In this document: positions 1 to 15,821 of the stretch, in pieces | Numbering within the stretch: position 1 is the stretch's first letter | Layout of the letters: the number at the start of each line of letters is the position of its first letter | The notes under the pieces: generated by a model | The model's database searches: none | Told to the model about the DNA's origin: nothing | What the model saw: the letters and a program-made list of their open reading frames with translations, nothing else | Made by a program: the position numbers and the translations under genes | NCBI RefSeq assembly: GCF_018863415.1 | Contig: NZ_JAHKSN010000004.1 | Span: forward strand, 62,001 to 126,000 | DNA: 64,000 bases | Source: Deinococcus aestuarii | GTDB lineage: Bacteria > Deinococcota > Deinococci > Deinococcales > Deinococcaceae | Direction of reading: 5' to 3'

Positions 1-81
1 GTCGTTGTCGAGCAGGATGCTCCCCAGCACGCTGATCTCGGCGTCGTTGCTGTGCGGGGGAACGCGCGGCGTGAGTTCCAA
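1..81 (-). CDS. dnaB: Replicative DNA helicase DnaB, N-terminal fragment
   Basis: Only the first 27 codons are in the window; the gene continues past position 1. The reading MELTPRVPPHSNDAEISVLG... followed by SILLDND is the conserved N-terminal start of DnaB, the hexameric helicase that unwinds DNA at the replication fork. The start is a TTG at 79-81, chosen because an AGAGGT ribosome-binding site lies about 7 nt upstream on the minus strand and no in-frame ATG or GTG fits. The helicase domain is outside the window, so the call rests on the N-terminal motif alone. Confidence 0.85.
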   Translation of the reverse strand, partial: MELTPRVPPHSNDAEISVLGSILLDND

Positions 82-420
82 GGGGGGACCTCTTTCAGGC
101 ACGTCACGCCGGGCGCGGCGCCCGAAAAAGGCGACGCGCGGCATGTGCCGGGAATGGAGTTGGTGGGGTCGGGGTTCGACCCATTCGCCCGGTCTGAACC
201 CGGCTGAACTGCCGCGCATCATACCACCCCCGCCCGGGCCGCACCGCCTCCCCCCGCCGGGACCCCCGTCCTTAGGCAAGGGGCAGTAAGAGGCCTGTTA
301 GGCCGCCTTTCCTACTCTCTTCTCAAGCAAGGACGGGAGACACCCGCACCTGCAACGCCATCCCCGACCCGAAGGACCATCTCCCAATTCCTTATCCCGA
401 CGGTCAACCAGGAGAAGACT
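82..420. other. Intergenic region between dnaB and the pilin genes
   Basis: This 339-base stretch separates the divergent dnaB and pilin genes. It contains the dnaB ribosome-binding site, a likely dnaB extended -10 element at 218-226, and the pilin ribosome-binding site (AGGAG, about 408-412). A T-arm-like GGTTCGA near 175 has no matching stem and is not part of a tRNA. I see no convincing gene. Confidence 0.6.
218..226 (-). promoter_or_regulatory. Extended -10 promoter element for dnaB
   Basis: On the minus strand this reads TGgTATGAT, an extended -10 box. The -35 position is poor (CGGTGC at 17 bp), as is common for extended -10 promoters. It would give dnaB a 5' leader of about 130 nt. Confidence 0.45.
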
Positions 421-789
421 ATGAAGAACCAGACGCGCACCCAGGGCTTCACCCTCATCGAGCTGCTCATCGTGATCGCCATCATCGGCATCCTGGCGGC
501 GGTGCTGATCCCCAACCTGCTCAGCTCCCGCAACCGCGCCAACGACAGCGCCGTCCAGAGCTTCGTCCGCAACACCGTGACCGCCGTCGAGGCCAACCGT
601 AACACCGTGACCCAGGCGCTGCCCACCGAGACGAACTGCGCCACCCTCCAGGGCGTGACGGCTCCCAACGGCCTGACGAGCTGCGCCATCTCCTACACCC
701 CGGCCAGCGACACCTACACCATCAGGGCTGTCAGCAAGACCGGCAAGATCTTCAACTACAACGGCAAGGAAGTCGTCGAAGGCAGCTAA
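421..789 (+). CDS. pilA: Type IV pilin-like protein (PilA family)
   Basis: 122 aa. A short basic leader ends in the prepilin peptidase site G|FTLIELLIVIAI, followed by the hydrophobic N-terminal helix of type IV pilins with the conserved Glu at mature position 5. The C-terminal globular part is small, with two cysteines (about 73 and 87) that could form the pilin disulfide loop. Such proteins are processed by PilD and assembled into pili used for adhesion, twitching or DNA uptake. The start ATG follows AGGAG. A strong terminator comes right after the gene, so it is probably transcribed at a higher level than the second pilin gene. Whether it is the major pilin cannot be told from sequence. 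Confidence 0.85.
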   Translation: MKNQTRTQGFTLIELLIVIAIIGILAAVLIPNLLSSRNRANDSAVQSFVRNTVTAVEANRNTVTQALPTETNCATLQGVTAPNGLTSCAISYTPASDTYTIRAVSKTGKIFNYNGKEVVEGS

Positions 790-806
790 GACTGAGCATG
801 ACGCGC

Positions 807-840
807 CAACCCTCACCTGACCAGGTGGGGGTTGTTTTTC
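807..840 (+). terminator. Intrinsic terminator after the first pilin gene
   Basis: A 12-bp stem (807-818 with 823-834, one G.U pair) closes a 4-nt loop and is followed by TTTTT. It overlaps the alternative TTG start of the next gene, which argues for the ATG at 856. Confidence 0.85.
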
Positions 841-855
841 TATGGTGTCAAAACT

Positions 856-1245
856 ATGAAACCGAGACGATCACAACGGAAGGATCGCGGCTTCACCCTG
901 GTTGAACTTCTGACCACGATAGCTATTCTCAGCCTGCTCGCCAGTGCCCTGATTCCCAATCTCCTGTCCGCTCGCCGTCATTCCAACGATGGAGCGGCTA
1001 TCGCCTACCTGCGGCACTGTGTCACATCGCTAGAATCTGCTCGCAATTCGGTGACTCAGCAACTTCCCGAGGCAAGAAGCTGTGAGGACCCGTCGCTGGG
1101 CGATGCACGCCTTCCACGCCCCAGTTCCATCATCAGTACTATCATCAACGTCAATCCGGACAGAGATGATTACACAGTTACAGTCAACAGCGTGACTGAA
1201 AAGGTCTTTTACCATAACGGGAGAACAGTTGTTGCTGGGAATTGA
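856..1245 (+). CDS. Second type IV pilin-like protein
   Basis: 129 aa, a divergent paralogue of the preceding pilin. The leader is basic (KPRRSQRKDRG), then FTLVELLTTIAILSLLASA with the mature Glu5. Downstream motifs match the first pilin (NLLSARR..ND, SLE..RNSVTQ.LP). There are cysteines near residues 56 and 76. I use the ATG at 856 and not the TTG at 832, because the TTG lies in the terminator stem. The gene uses fewer G/C-ending codons than its neighbours. It may be a minor pilin or pseudopilin, or a pilin variant under different control. The next gene follows within 12 nt. Confidence 0.8.
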   Translation: MKPRRSQRKDRGFTLVELLTTIAILSLLASALIPNLLSARRHSNDGAAIAYLRHCVTSLESARNSVTQQLPEARSCEDPSLGDARLPRPSSIISTIINVNPDRDDYTVTVNSVTEKVFYHNGRTVVAGN

Positions 1246-1256
1246 GGTTGGCGAGG

Positions 1257-2624
1257 ATGACCCAGACGCACACCCAGGGAGCGACAAGCTCCACGAATAG
1301 GGCACCCGAACTCCTGCTGCTGGCACTCTGGACCCTTCCCCTGCTACTCAACCCCGTCCTCGCCATGTCCTTCGACGAGGTTTACCTCGCCCCGAAGGTG
1401 TTCTGGATTTACGCCGTCATCCTGCCCTCGGCGCTGCTCGTTCTCTGGCGTCACCGGAACGCGCTTCGTGAAGCCCGGGGTCTGCTCGTTCTCCTGGGAG
1501 TCTGGGGCGCCTGGCTTACCCTGTCCACGCTCCTGAACCGGGCGGGCTGGGCGGGCTGGTGGGGCACTCCCGACCGGGCGGACGGCGTGCTCATGCATCT
1601 GGTCTACGGCGTGTTGTTGCTGGCGGGCTTCGTCTGGACACGCTCGGAGACGCAGGCATCCCTTCTTTTCGGGCGGGTGGTCCTGCTCGGCGGCTCTCTT
1701 CTCGCCCTGACCAACGTCTTGCAACAGGTGGGGTGGCTGGGCGTGCCGGGGGACGGGGCTATTGCAGGGGTCATCGCAACGCCCTACGGCGGGACGATGG
1801 GCCACCGGGGATATATGGGAGGCATCCTCGCGCTGCTGCTGCCCGTGGGAGTGGCCGCACTCGGCCAGCGTCCCCGGTGGGCCCTGGGGTGGCTGGCCGT
1901 GGTCCTGATCTCCTGGGCGTGGGTGGGCTCGTTCACACGTGGGGCCTGGCTGGCGGGGGCCCTGGGGCTGGTGTGGCTTCTCGTCTGGGCCCGCCCCCGG
2001 CCCTCGCTCCGGGCCTGGGGAGCGGTCTTGCTCGGGGCGGTCCTGTGTGTCGCCACGGTGGCCGTGCGGGGGGAGGGGCGAGCCTTCAGTCTCTTCGGCG
2101 ACCCGTCCGATCAGGCCCTCGCCGACAGCAGCGGGCGGGGTGTGCTGTGGCGATCCGCCCTCCTGGGCATTCCCCGGCAGCCCCTTTTCGGCTGGGGCAC
2201 GCCGGCCCTGTGGCAGGCCATGAACGAGCGACCGGCGAAAGAACTCCTGGCCGACTTCGGTCACCACGACCTGACCGAAATCAGGCGCCTGAACCCCACC
2301 CCCACCGAGTCTCCCCGCTTCATGGTCACCCACGCGAGCGGCAGGCGTGAGGCCGCCGTCGTCGCCATCGGCAAGGTCCACAACGAATATATGGACTATG
2401 CCTTGACCTACGGCCTCCCCGCCGCACTTCTGTTCGCGGCCCTGCTGACGGTGGGTCTCTGGTCGGGGCGAACCCTGCTGCCGGGTGTTTCCGCCGCGCT
2501 CCTCGCCTACGCCGCCTACCTGATGACCTGGCCCGAGATCATCCGCTTCGCGCCCATCGCCTGGTTCATGCTGGGCATGGCATGGGCATCGTACAGGAGT
2601 CGGCAACACGGCGCCCAGGCCTGA
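1257..2624 (+). CDS. O-antigen ligase / O-oligosaccharyltransferase-like membrane protein (Wzy_C family)
   Basis: 455 aa polytopic membrane protein with roughly ten to twelve hydrophobic segments. The large loop at about residues 285-385 ends in HNEYMDYALTYGLPAAL, the motif of the Wzy_C/WaaL superfamily, whose members transfer lipid-linked glycans to lipid A, to polymer or to pilin (PglL/PilO type). The gene begins only 11 nt after the pilin stop codon, so co-transcription with the pilin is likely. That makes a pilin O-glycosylation role plausible, but this is inference from position. The start is the ATG with GAGG nine nt upstream; a TTG at 1242 overlapping the pilin stop is the alternative. 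Confidence 0.75.
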   Translation: MTQTHTQGATSSTNRAPELLLLALWTLPLLLNPVLAMSFDEVYLAPKVFWIYAVILPSALLVLWRHRNALREARGLLVLLGVWGAWLTLSTLLNRAGWAGWWGTPDRADGVLMHLVYGVLLLAGFVWTRSETQASLLFGRVVLLGGSLLALTNVLQQVGWLGVPGDGAIAGVIATPYGGTMGHRGYMGGILALLLPVGVAALGQRPRWALGWLAVVLISWAWVGSFTRGAWLAGALGLVWLLVWARPRPSLRAWGAVLLGAVLCVATVAVRGEGRAFSLFGDPSDQALADSSGRGVLWRSALLGIPRQPLFGWGTPALWQAMNERPAKELLADFGHHDLTEIRRLNPTPTESPRFMVTHASGRREAAVVAIGKVHNEYMDYALTYGLPAALLFAALLTVGLWSGRTLLPGVSAALLAYAAYLMTWPEIIRFAPIAWFMLGMAWASYRSRQHGAQA

Positions 2625-2866
2625 TCATCGCCGCTGCCCCTCCGGTCACCCCCAACCGCTCGTCCCCGTCCACCCGCTCCGGCACGACCGCCTTGAGCCG
2701 TGTCGAGGAAGGGCTGTGACCACGCGCAGGCCGCCGCCTCGCAAGGAAAAGACCACGGACAGGCCCCTCCTCTCCCCCGTTTTGCCGACGACGGCGCCGC
2801 GCTGCTCTCCGCCTGGGTCCCGGTCGGCAGGGGCGGGGGCGGTCATCCCGACCTCCCGTCACCCCC

Positions 2867-2872
2867 TACACT
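2867..2872 (+). promoter_or_regulatory. Leaderless-type -10 box (TACACT)
   Basis: TACACT lies 6 nt before the ATG at 2879 and no ribosome-binding site is visible. Transcription would then start at or next to the ATG. Confidence 0.5.
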
Positions 2873-2878
2873 CTCCGC

Positions 2879-3439
<561 letters not shown>

Positions 3440-3489
3440 GCGGCCAGGAGGGAGACCCGTCACGGCGCGGGCTCCTCCTCTCCAGAGCG

Positions 3490-3519
3490 AAAAAAGGGAA
3501 GGGCCCGTGAGCCCTCCCC
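3490..3519 (-). terminator. Intrinsic terminator of the lipoprotein gene
   Basis: On the minus strand GGGGAGGGC pairs with GCCCTTCCC (one G.U), loop 6 nt, followed by TTTTTT. Confidence 0.8.
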
Positions 3520-3537
3520 TCCCTCCTGCCTTTCGGC

Positions 3538-4011
3538 TTACCGCGCGGCGATGGCGTCGAGGTCGTAATTGTTGAGCAGGGTGGTCTGGACGCTGCCGCT
3601 CGCGCTGGTGTAGAGGTTCCAGCCGCGGCGGGTGCCGTTGAAGAACTGATTGTCGCGCTGGGCGTACACGACGAGCTTGCCGTTGTCGCGGCTGAGCACG
3701 GTGTCTCCGGTGTTGAAGCGGTTGTCGTTGTTGGCGTCGCGGAAGACGATCACGCGGTAGGTGCCGTAGGGCAGGTTGGTGGGCAGGTCGAGCGCGAAGC
3801 CGCCCGTCAGGAACTTGTCGATCACCTGCGACTGGGTGCCGTCGGCGGTGTACTGGCCGTTGTTAAACCCCACGAGCGCGAGGCCGAGGTTCTGGTTGGC
3901 GCTGAAGCCGCGCAGTTGTCCGGTCACGTCCTTGCGGACCGGGTTCCCCGCGAGGGTGCAGGAGCTGAGGGCGACGGTACCGAGGACAGCGACAGCAAGC
4001 ATGTTCTTCAT
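3538..4011 (-). CDS. Predicted lipoprotein of unknown function
   Basis: 157 aa. MKNMLAVAVLGTVALSSC is a lipoprotein signal ending in a lipobox (LSSC), so the protein is probably lipid-anchored at Cys18 outside the cytoplasm. The mature part is predicted mostly beta and contains RDANNDNRFNTGD (about residues 95-107), which resembles a calcium-binding DxDxDG loop. The start is supported by AGGAGG upstream. Its own terminator follows directly, so it is monocistronic. I do not recognise a named family. Confidence 0.75.
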   Translation of the reverse strand: MKNMLAVAVLGTVALSSCTLAGNPVRKDVTGQLRGFSANQNLGLALVGFNNGQYTADGTQSQVIDKFLTGGFALDLPTNLPYGTYRVIVFRDANNDNRFNTGDTVLSRDNGKLVVYAQRDNQFFNGTRRGWNLYTSASGSVQTTLLNNYDLDAIAAR

Positions 4012-4171
4012 GGCGAAAACCTCCTGGGATGTCGAAACCGAACGCCCCTACCGTAGCGGCCCGATTGAGGGAAGGGCTACAGGCGAACCCTTCCCGCTGG
4101 GCTCACGGCCTGTTCATGCTGGCGGCAAAAGGCCCGTGATACCTGACGCGGCGTTGAAAAGATGGGGGCGG

Positions 4172-4177
4172 TAGAGT
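4172..4177 (+). promoter_or_regulatory. Leaderless-type -10 box (TAGAGT)
   Basis: TAGAGT ends 7 nt before the ATG at 4185; no ribosome-binding site is present. A TTGAAA at 4154 is spaced too closely to be its -35. Confidence 0.5.
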
Positions 4178-4184
4178 ACACCCC

Positions 4185-4952
4185 ATGCAGAGTCAGCCGC
4201 CCTTCACCGCGCTCGCCGCCGTGTACGACGCGATCATGGCAGACGTGGAGTACGACCACTGGGCCGACTTCGTGCTGACGTACGCGCGCGACGGGGGACT
4301 GGAGGTCGGGACAGCCCTCGACCTCGCCTGCGGCACGGGGGGGTTTACCCGCGAACTCGGGGCGGCGGGCCTGCGGGTCCACGGCCTGGACGGCAGCGCC
4401 GAGATGCTGCGCGTGGCCCGCGAGCGGCTGGGGCCGGGGGTCCCGCTCTCCGTCGGCGACCTGCGCACGTTCGACCTGGGAGCGACTTTCGATCTCGTGA
4501 CCTGCGTCTTCGACAGCCTGAATAACCTGCTGACGCCCGACGACCTGGGCGCGGCCCTCCGGCGGGCGCGGGCCCACCTGCGTCCGGGTGGCCTCCTCGC
4601 CTGTGACCTGAACACCCGGCTGGGCGTGCGGGAGCTGTGGGAGGGAGGCGCCGTCGAGGGCCTGGCCCGGACACCGGACGGGCGGGAGGTCCACTACCAC
4701 TGGTCGCACCACCACGACGCGGAGGCGGACCTCGGCGTGGTGCAGGCCTTTTGCCGGGTGCAAGGCGCCGGGGGCGCCTGGGAGGAATTCATGGAGGTCC
4801 ACCGCGAGCGCGGGTACGATCCCGCCGACCTCGAACCCCTGCTGCGGGAGGCGAATTTTGCGCGCCGGGAGATCGTGGAGTACCCGGACTACGCGCCGCC
4901 GTCGCCCGACACGCCGCGCGTCTGGGTTCTCGCGTGGGCGGGGGAGGCATGA
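4185..4952 (+). CDS. Class I SAM-dependent methyltransferase
   Basis: 255 aa. [14 protein letters not shown] (about residues 46-59) is motif I of the Rossmann-like class I methyltransferases, followed by the acidic GLDGSAEML strand that binds the ribose of SAM and a GDLRTFDLG motif. The substrate cannot be told; small-molecule methyltransferases and cyclopropane-type relatives share this pattern. Its stop overlaps the gpsA start (ATGA), so the two are translationally coupled. The start is preceded by a leaderless-type -10 box. Confidence 0.8.
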   Translation: MQSQPPFTALAAVYDAIMADVEYDHWADFVLTYARDGGLEVGTALDLACGTGGFTRELGAAGLRVHGLDGSAEMLRVARERLGPGVPLSVGDLRTFDLGATFDLVTCVFDSLNNLLTPDDLGAALRRARAHLRPGGLLACDLNTRLGVRELWEGGAVEGLARTPDGREVHYHWSHHHDAEADLGVVQAFCRVQGAGGAWEEFMEVHRERGYDPADLEPLLREANFARREIVEYPDYAPPSPDTPRVWVLAWAGEA

Positions 4953-5920
4953 GCCGTCCAGTTCCGGTGCTGGGAGCGGGCGGCTGGGGGACGGCGCTGG
5001 CGGTCGCGGTGACGCGGGCGGACCGGGAAGCCGTCCTGTGGGCCCGCCGCCCCGACTTCGCCTCCCGCCTCGCCGAGGTGCGCGAGAACCGCGAGTACCT
5101 GCCCGGTGTCGCGCTGCCGAACGGGGTGACGGTGACCTCGGACCTGGAGGCCGTCGTGTCGGGTGCCGACTTCGCCCTCGTCGTCGTCCCCAGCGTGGGT
5201 GTTCCCGATCTCCTGTCGGGCCTGCCGCGTGAACTCGGGGTGGTCTTGTGCGCCAAGGGCCTCGCGCCGGACGGGGGGCGGCTGACCGACCTCGCGCGGG
5301 AGCTGGGCTTCACCCGCGTCGCCGTTCTCAGTGGCCCCAACCACGCCGAGGAGGTGGGGCGCGGTCTGCCCGCCGCGACGGTGGTGGCGAGCGCCGACCC
5401 CTCCCTCGCCGGGGCCGTGCAGGCGGCCCTCGTCTCCCCCGCCCTGCGGGTGTACACGAGCACGGACGAGCTGGGGGTGGAACTCGGCGGGGTGCTGAAA
5501 AACGTCATCGCCCTCGCCGCCGGGATGGGGGACGGGCTGCGGCTGGGGGACAACGCGAAGGCCACCCTGATCACCCGGGGCCTGCGCGAGATGGGGCGCT
5601 ACCTTCAGGCCCTCGGCGCCCACGAGGACACCGTGTACGGCCTGAGCGGGCTGGGTGACCTCGTGGCGACCGCGACGAGCCGCCACAGCCGCAACCGCGC
5701 CGCCGGGGAGGCCATCGCCCGCGGCGAGAGCCCGGCCCAGGGCGGCAAGGTGGTCGAGGGCCTGCGCACGGCGGGTCTCCTCGACGCCTGGGCCACCGCC
5801 CACGGCCACGACCTCCCCATCGTCCGCGCGGTGGCGAAGGTGACGGGCGGGGAGTGGACGCCCGCGAGGGGGCTCGCGCACCTGATGGAGCGGGACGCCA
5901 AGCCGGAACTGGAGGGGTAG
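4949..5920 (+). CDS. gpsA: NAD(P)-dependent glycerol-3-phosphate dehydrogenase
   Basis: 323 aa, the usual length. It reduces dihydroxyacetone phosphate to sn-glycerol 3-phosphate, the backbone for membrane phospholipids. The N-terminal dinucleotide site is [12 protein letters not shown]; then comes [10 protein letters not shown] and the catalytic-lysine segment [15 protein letters not shown], and [14 protein letters not shown] near the C-terminus. The start is the ATG overlapping the methyltransferase stop; a GGGGAGG ribosome-binding site lies just upstream. Confidence 0.93.
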   Translation: MSRPVPVLGAGGWGTALAVAVTRADREAVLWARRPDFASRLAEVRENREYLPGVALPNGVTVTSDLEAVVSGADFALVVVPSVGVPDLLSGLPRELGVVLCAKGLAPDGGRLTDLARELGFTRVAVLSGPNHAEEVGRGLPAATVVASADPSLAGAVQAALVSPALRVYTSTDELGVELGGVLKNVIALAAGMGDGLRLGDNAKATLITRGLREMGRYLQALGAHEDTVYGLSGLGDLVATATSRHSRNRAAGEAIARGESPAQGGKVVEGLRTAGLLDAWATAHGHDLPIVRAVAKVTGGEWTPARGLAHLMERDAKPELEG

Positions 5921-5977
5921 GGTGGGCTGGGCAAGCCCGACCCTCACCTGACCTCTCCCCGGTATAAGAGTGTGAGT

Positions 5978-6214
5978 ATGGAAACGTTTGAAGCCAGGGC
6001 CCTGCAACTCGCCTACCAGATGACCGAGCCCAACACCTACGAGGGCAAGGTGGGGCAGGGGTACGTGGAGGCCCGCGCCGCCGACATCCGCCGCACCTAC
6101 AACATCCTGTGCGGTCTCGACCCCGACCACCAGCCCGCTGTCGCCGCCGTCCCCGCCCGCAAGGCACCGCCCAGACGCAAGACGCCGGACCTCGCGGACT
6201 CCACCGAGTTGTAA
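5978..6214 (+). CDS. Small conserved-looking hypothetical protein
   Basis: 78 aa (80 if the GTG at 5972 is used). The first 50 residues (METFEARALQLAYQM.., YVEARAADIRRTYNILCGL) look like a compact helical domain; the tail is basic and rich in Pro and Ala. A TATAAG box at 5963-5968 lies 9 nt before the ATG with no clear ribosome-binding site. I do not recognise the family. The HD-domain gene follows 14 nt later and may be co-transcribed. Confidence 0.6.
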   Translation: METFEARALQLAYQMTEPNTYEGKVGQGYVEARAADIRRTYNILCGLDPDHQPAVAAVPARKAPPRRKTPDLADSTEL

Positions 6215-6228
6215 GTCCCGGAAACGCT

Positions 6229-6813
6229 ATGGGGCAGCGTGAACTCCTGCTGGCCGCCGAGGCGTTCGCCCTGCCCTTTTACACCGAGCCCCACCGCGCC
6301 TATCACAACGCGGACCACGTGCGGGCCATGCTGGACGCCCTGGCCTCGCGCGGCCTCCTGACCCCCGTGCTCAGCCTTGCCGCCTGGGGTCACGACCTCG
6401 TGTACGACCCACGGGCGGAGGGCAACGAGGAACGGAGCGCGGAAGTGTTCGGCGGCTGGCTGCGGGAGCAGGGCGCCCCTCCTGAGTTGGAGGCGGACGT
6501 TCGGACGCTGATCCTCGCCACCCGACATGTGGCACCTCCGACCACGCGAAACGAGGCGCTGCTGGTCGATGCAGACCTGAGCATCCTGGGCGCGGATTCC
6601 CAGACCTTCGCCGCCTACGACGCCGCGATTCGCCAGGAGTACAGTTTCGTTCCCGAGGAGGCATACCGGTCCGGGCGAGCGCGGGTCCTCCGGAGCTTCC
6701 TCGACCGCGAGCGCATCTTCTCCACGTCCGAGTTCGCCGGGTTGGAGCTTCAAGCCCGAACGAATCTCACGGCGACGCTCGAACACCTGCAAGAGAAAAA
6801 CCGCCCCACTTGA
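6229..6813 (+). CDS. HD-domain predicted metal-dependent phosphohydrolase
   Basis: 194 aa. The metal-binding HD signature is visible as YHNADHVRAML (about residue 24) and AAWGHDLVYDP (about 53), with EGNEERSA after it, matching the small predicted HD-superfamily hydrolases of the COG4339 type. The substrate is unknown. I chose the ATG at 6229 because the protein then starts directly before the domain; upstream in-frame sequence overlaps the preceding gene in another frame. It converges on the ATPase operon, and the two share a hairpin at 6796-6819. Confidence 0.8.
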   Translation: MGQRELLLAAEAFALPFYTEPHRAYHNADHVRAMLDALASRGLLTPVLSLAAWGHDLVYDPRAEGNEERSAEVFGGWLREQGAPPELEADVRTLILATRHVAPPTTRNEALLVDADLSILGADSQTFAAYDAAIRQEYSFVPEEAYRSGRARVLRSFLDRERIFSTSEFAGLELQARTNLTATLEHLQEKNRPT

Positions 6814-6819
6814 GGGCGG
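6796..6819 (-). terminator. Intrinsic terminator of the V/A-ATPase operon
   Basis: On the minus strand CCGCCC/GGGCGG is followed by TTTTT. It overlaps the 3' end of the convergent HD-domain gene. Confidence 0.75.
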
Positions 6820-6840
6820 CTTCTCGCGTCTGCTCGGCGC

Positions 6841-7523
<683 letters not shown>

Positions 7524-7530
7524 CATCGGT

Positions 7531-7594
7531 GGGGTATTAGGGATGAGGGGTTAGGAATTAGGAACATCCCGTCCTAACCCCTAAATCCTAACTC

Positions 7595-7600
<6 letters not shown>
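7531..7600. repeat. Degenerate TTAGG-like inverted-repeat tract between atpB and atpD
   Basis: On the minus strand it starts in the atpB stop codon and consists of variants of TTAGGA/TTAGGG, then a short spacer and the complementary variants (CCTAATTCCTAACCCC). It could form a long imperfect hairpin in the mRNA between two operon genes. The neighbouring coding DNA shows nothing similar. Confidence 0.7.
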
Positions 7601-10764
<3,164 letters not shown>

Positions 10765-10780
10765 CTGCTCTCCTTGAAAG

Positions 10781-10882
10781 AGGTCGAGAGGTCTACCTGT
10801 CTGACGGTCGAACAGTCTAGGAGATGCCCAGGACGGCATTTGTGCCTTGAGACAGTTGGACGGCCAGACCGTTAGACCCTTG
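10781..10882. repeat. Repetitive word-like tract between atpF and atpA
   Basis: This roughly 100-base gap contains repeated variants of GTCTAACGGTC, GTCTGGCCGTC, GTCAGACAGGTAGAC and AGACTGTTCGACCGTC, partly as inverted copies. Other junctions in the operon overlap or are short, so the tract interrupts an otherwise compact operon just before the catalytic subunit gene. Confidence 0.6.
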
Positions 10883-10886
10883 AAGC

Positions 10887-11239
10887 TCAAAGCTTGATGT
10901 CAAACCCGATGGTGTCCCGCACGAGCTTGCCCATGTACGCCTTCGCGTCCACCGTCTCGGTCGAGAAGGCGTCTCTCAGGCTGGGAATGGGCAACAGGAT
11001 GGGAAGGTCACGCCCGCGCATCACCCGGGCGGTGGCGGTCGCCGGGTCGGGGATCAGCCCGGTATCGACCGCGACGAGGCCGTAGCGCCCCTCCACGATC
11101 ACCCGTTCGAGTTCGCGCACGGCGTTTTCGGGGGTCGCCTCGACGACCTCCGCGCCCGCGAGGCGGTAGCCCGTGGCGGTCTCGGCGTCGGCGAGGACGG
11201 CGACCCGCTGGGTCTGGCTGCCTGCTCCGGCTTTGGCGG

Positions 11240-11243
<4 letters not shown>
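10887..11243 (-). CDS. atpF: V/A-type ATP synthase subunit F
   Basis: 118 aa small Rossmann-like subunit that binds subunit D on the central stalk. The pattern [18 protein letters not shown] followed by [10 protein letters not shown] and [12 protein letters not shown] is characteristic. Its ATG overlaps the atpC stop (ATGA). About 120 bases of repetitive sequence separate it from atpA. Confidence 0.9.
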
Positions 11244-12217
<974 letters not shown>

Positions 12218-12225
12218 GGACGTTC

Positions 12226-12786
<561 letters not shown>

Positions 12787-12787
12787 C

Positions 12788-13096
<309 letters not shown>

Positions 13097-13118
13097 GGTT
13101 TGGCTCCCGAAACTGAAG

Positions 13119-15484
<2,366 letters not shown>

Positions 15485-15821
15485 ATCCCTCCTCCTTTCT
15501 TCTTCACACCTTCCCTGCAACATCGTCCGTTCGTGACTCAGCCGCACCCCGCCCCGAACTCCCCGTCCGGAGACGGGGCACGTGGGGGATGCGATGGGCA
15601 GTGCGTTGGCCCGACCTTTGAAATGGCGTCAGACTCGTGAAGCATCCTAACACAGCCTCCTTTCCCGTCCCGGAGGGCCAAGCGTCCCGGGCGGGCCGGG
15701 ACAGCGCGTCACCGCGCGGGCGACACCGCCCCGGGACAGAGGACGGCCCGCCCCCGGGGATGCGGTCGGGGACGGGCAGGACGTGGAGGTTCTGGTGTGT
15801 GGGGTGAGGCTCAGGTGGGGC
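15485..15821. other. Promoter region of the ATPase operon and gap to amtB
   Basis: This 337-base gap holds the ribosome-binding site of the first ATPase gene, a candidate extended -10 at 15644-15652, and GC-rich sequence with no T-run terminator that I can identify for amtB. No gene is apparent. Confidence 0.5.
15644..15652 (-). promoter_or_regulatory. Candidate extended -10 for the ATPase operon
   Basis: The minus strand reads TGtTAGGAT. The -35 region is not recognisable. The leader would be about 150-160 nt. Confidence 0.4.

Noticed and set aside
168..200. tRNA-like GGTTCGA sequence
   Set aside because: No complementary T-stem, anticodon arm or acceptor stem around it.
2625..2878. Possible small gene in the gap before the DUF1802 gene
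   Set aside because: Open frames exist on both strands, but none has a start signal, recognisable domain or non-low-complexity composition.
10765..10890. Longer atpA start extending 42 codons upstream
   Set aside because: The extension runs through the repetitive tract, lacks family similarity and ignores the AAGGAGAG site directly before the chosen ATG.
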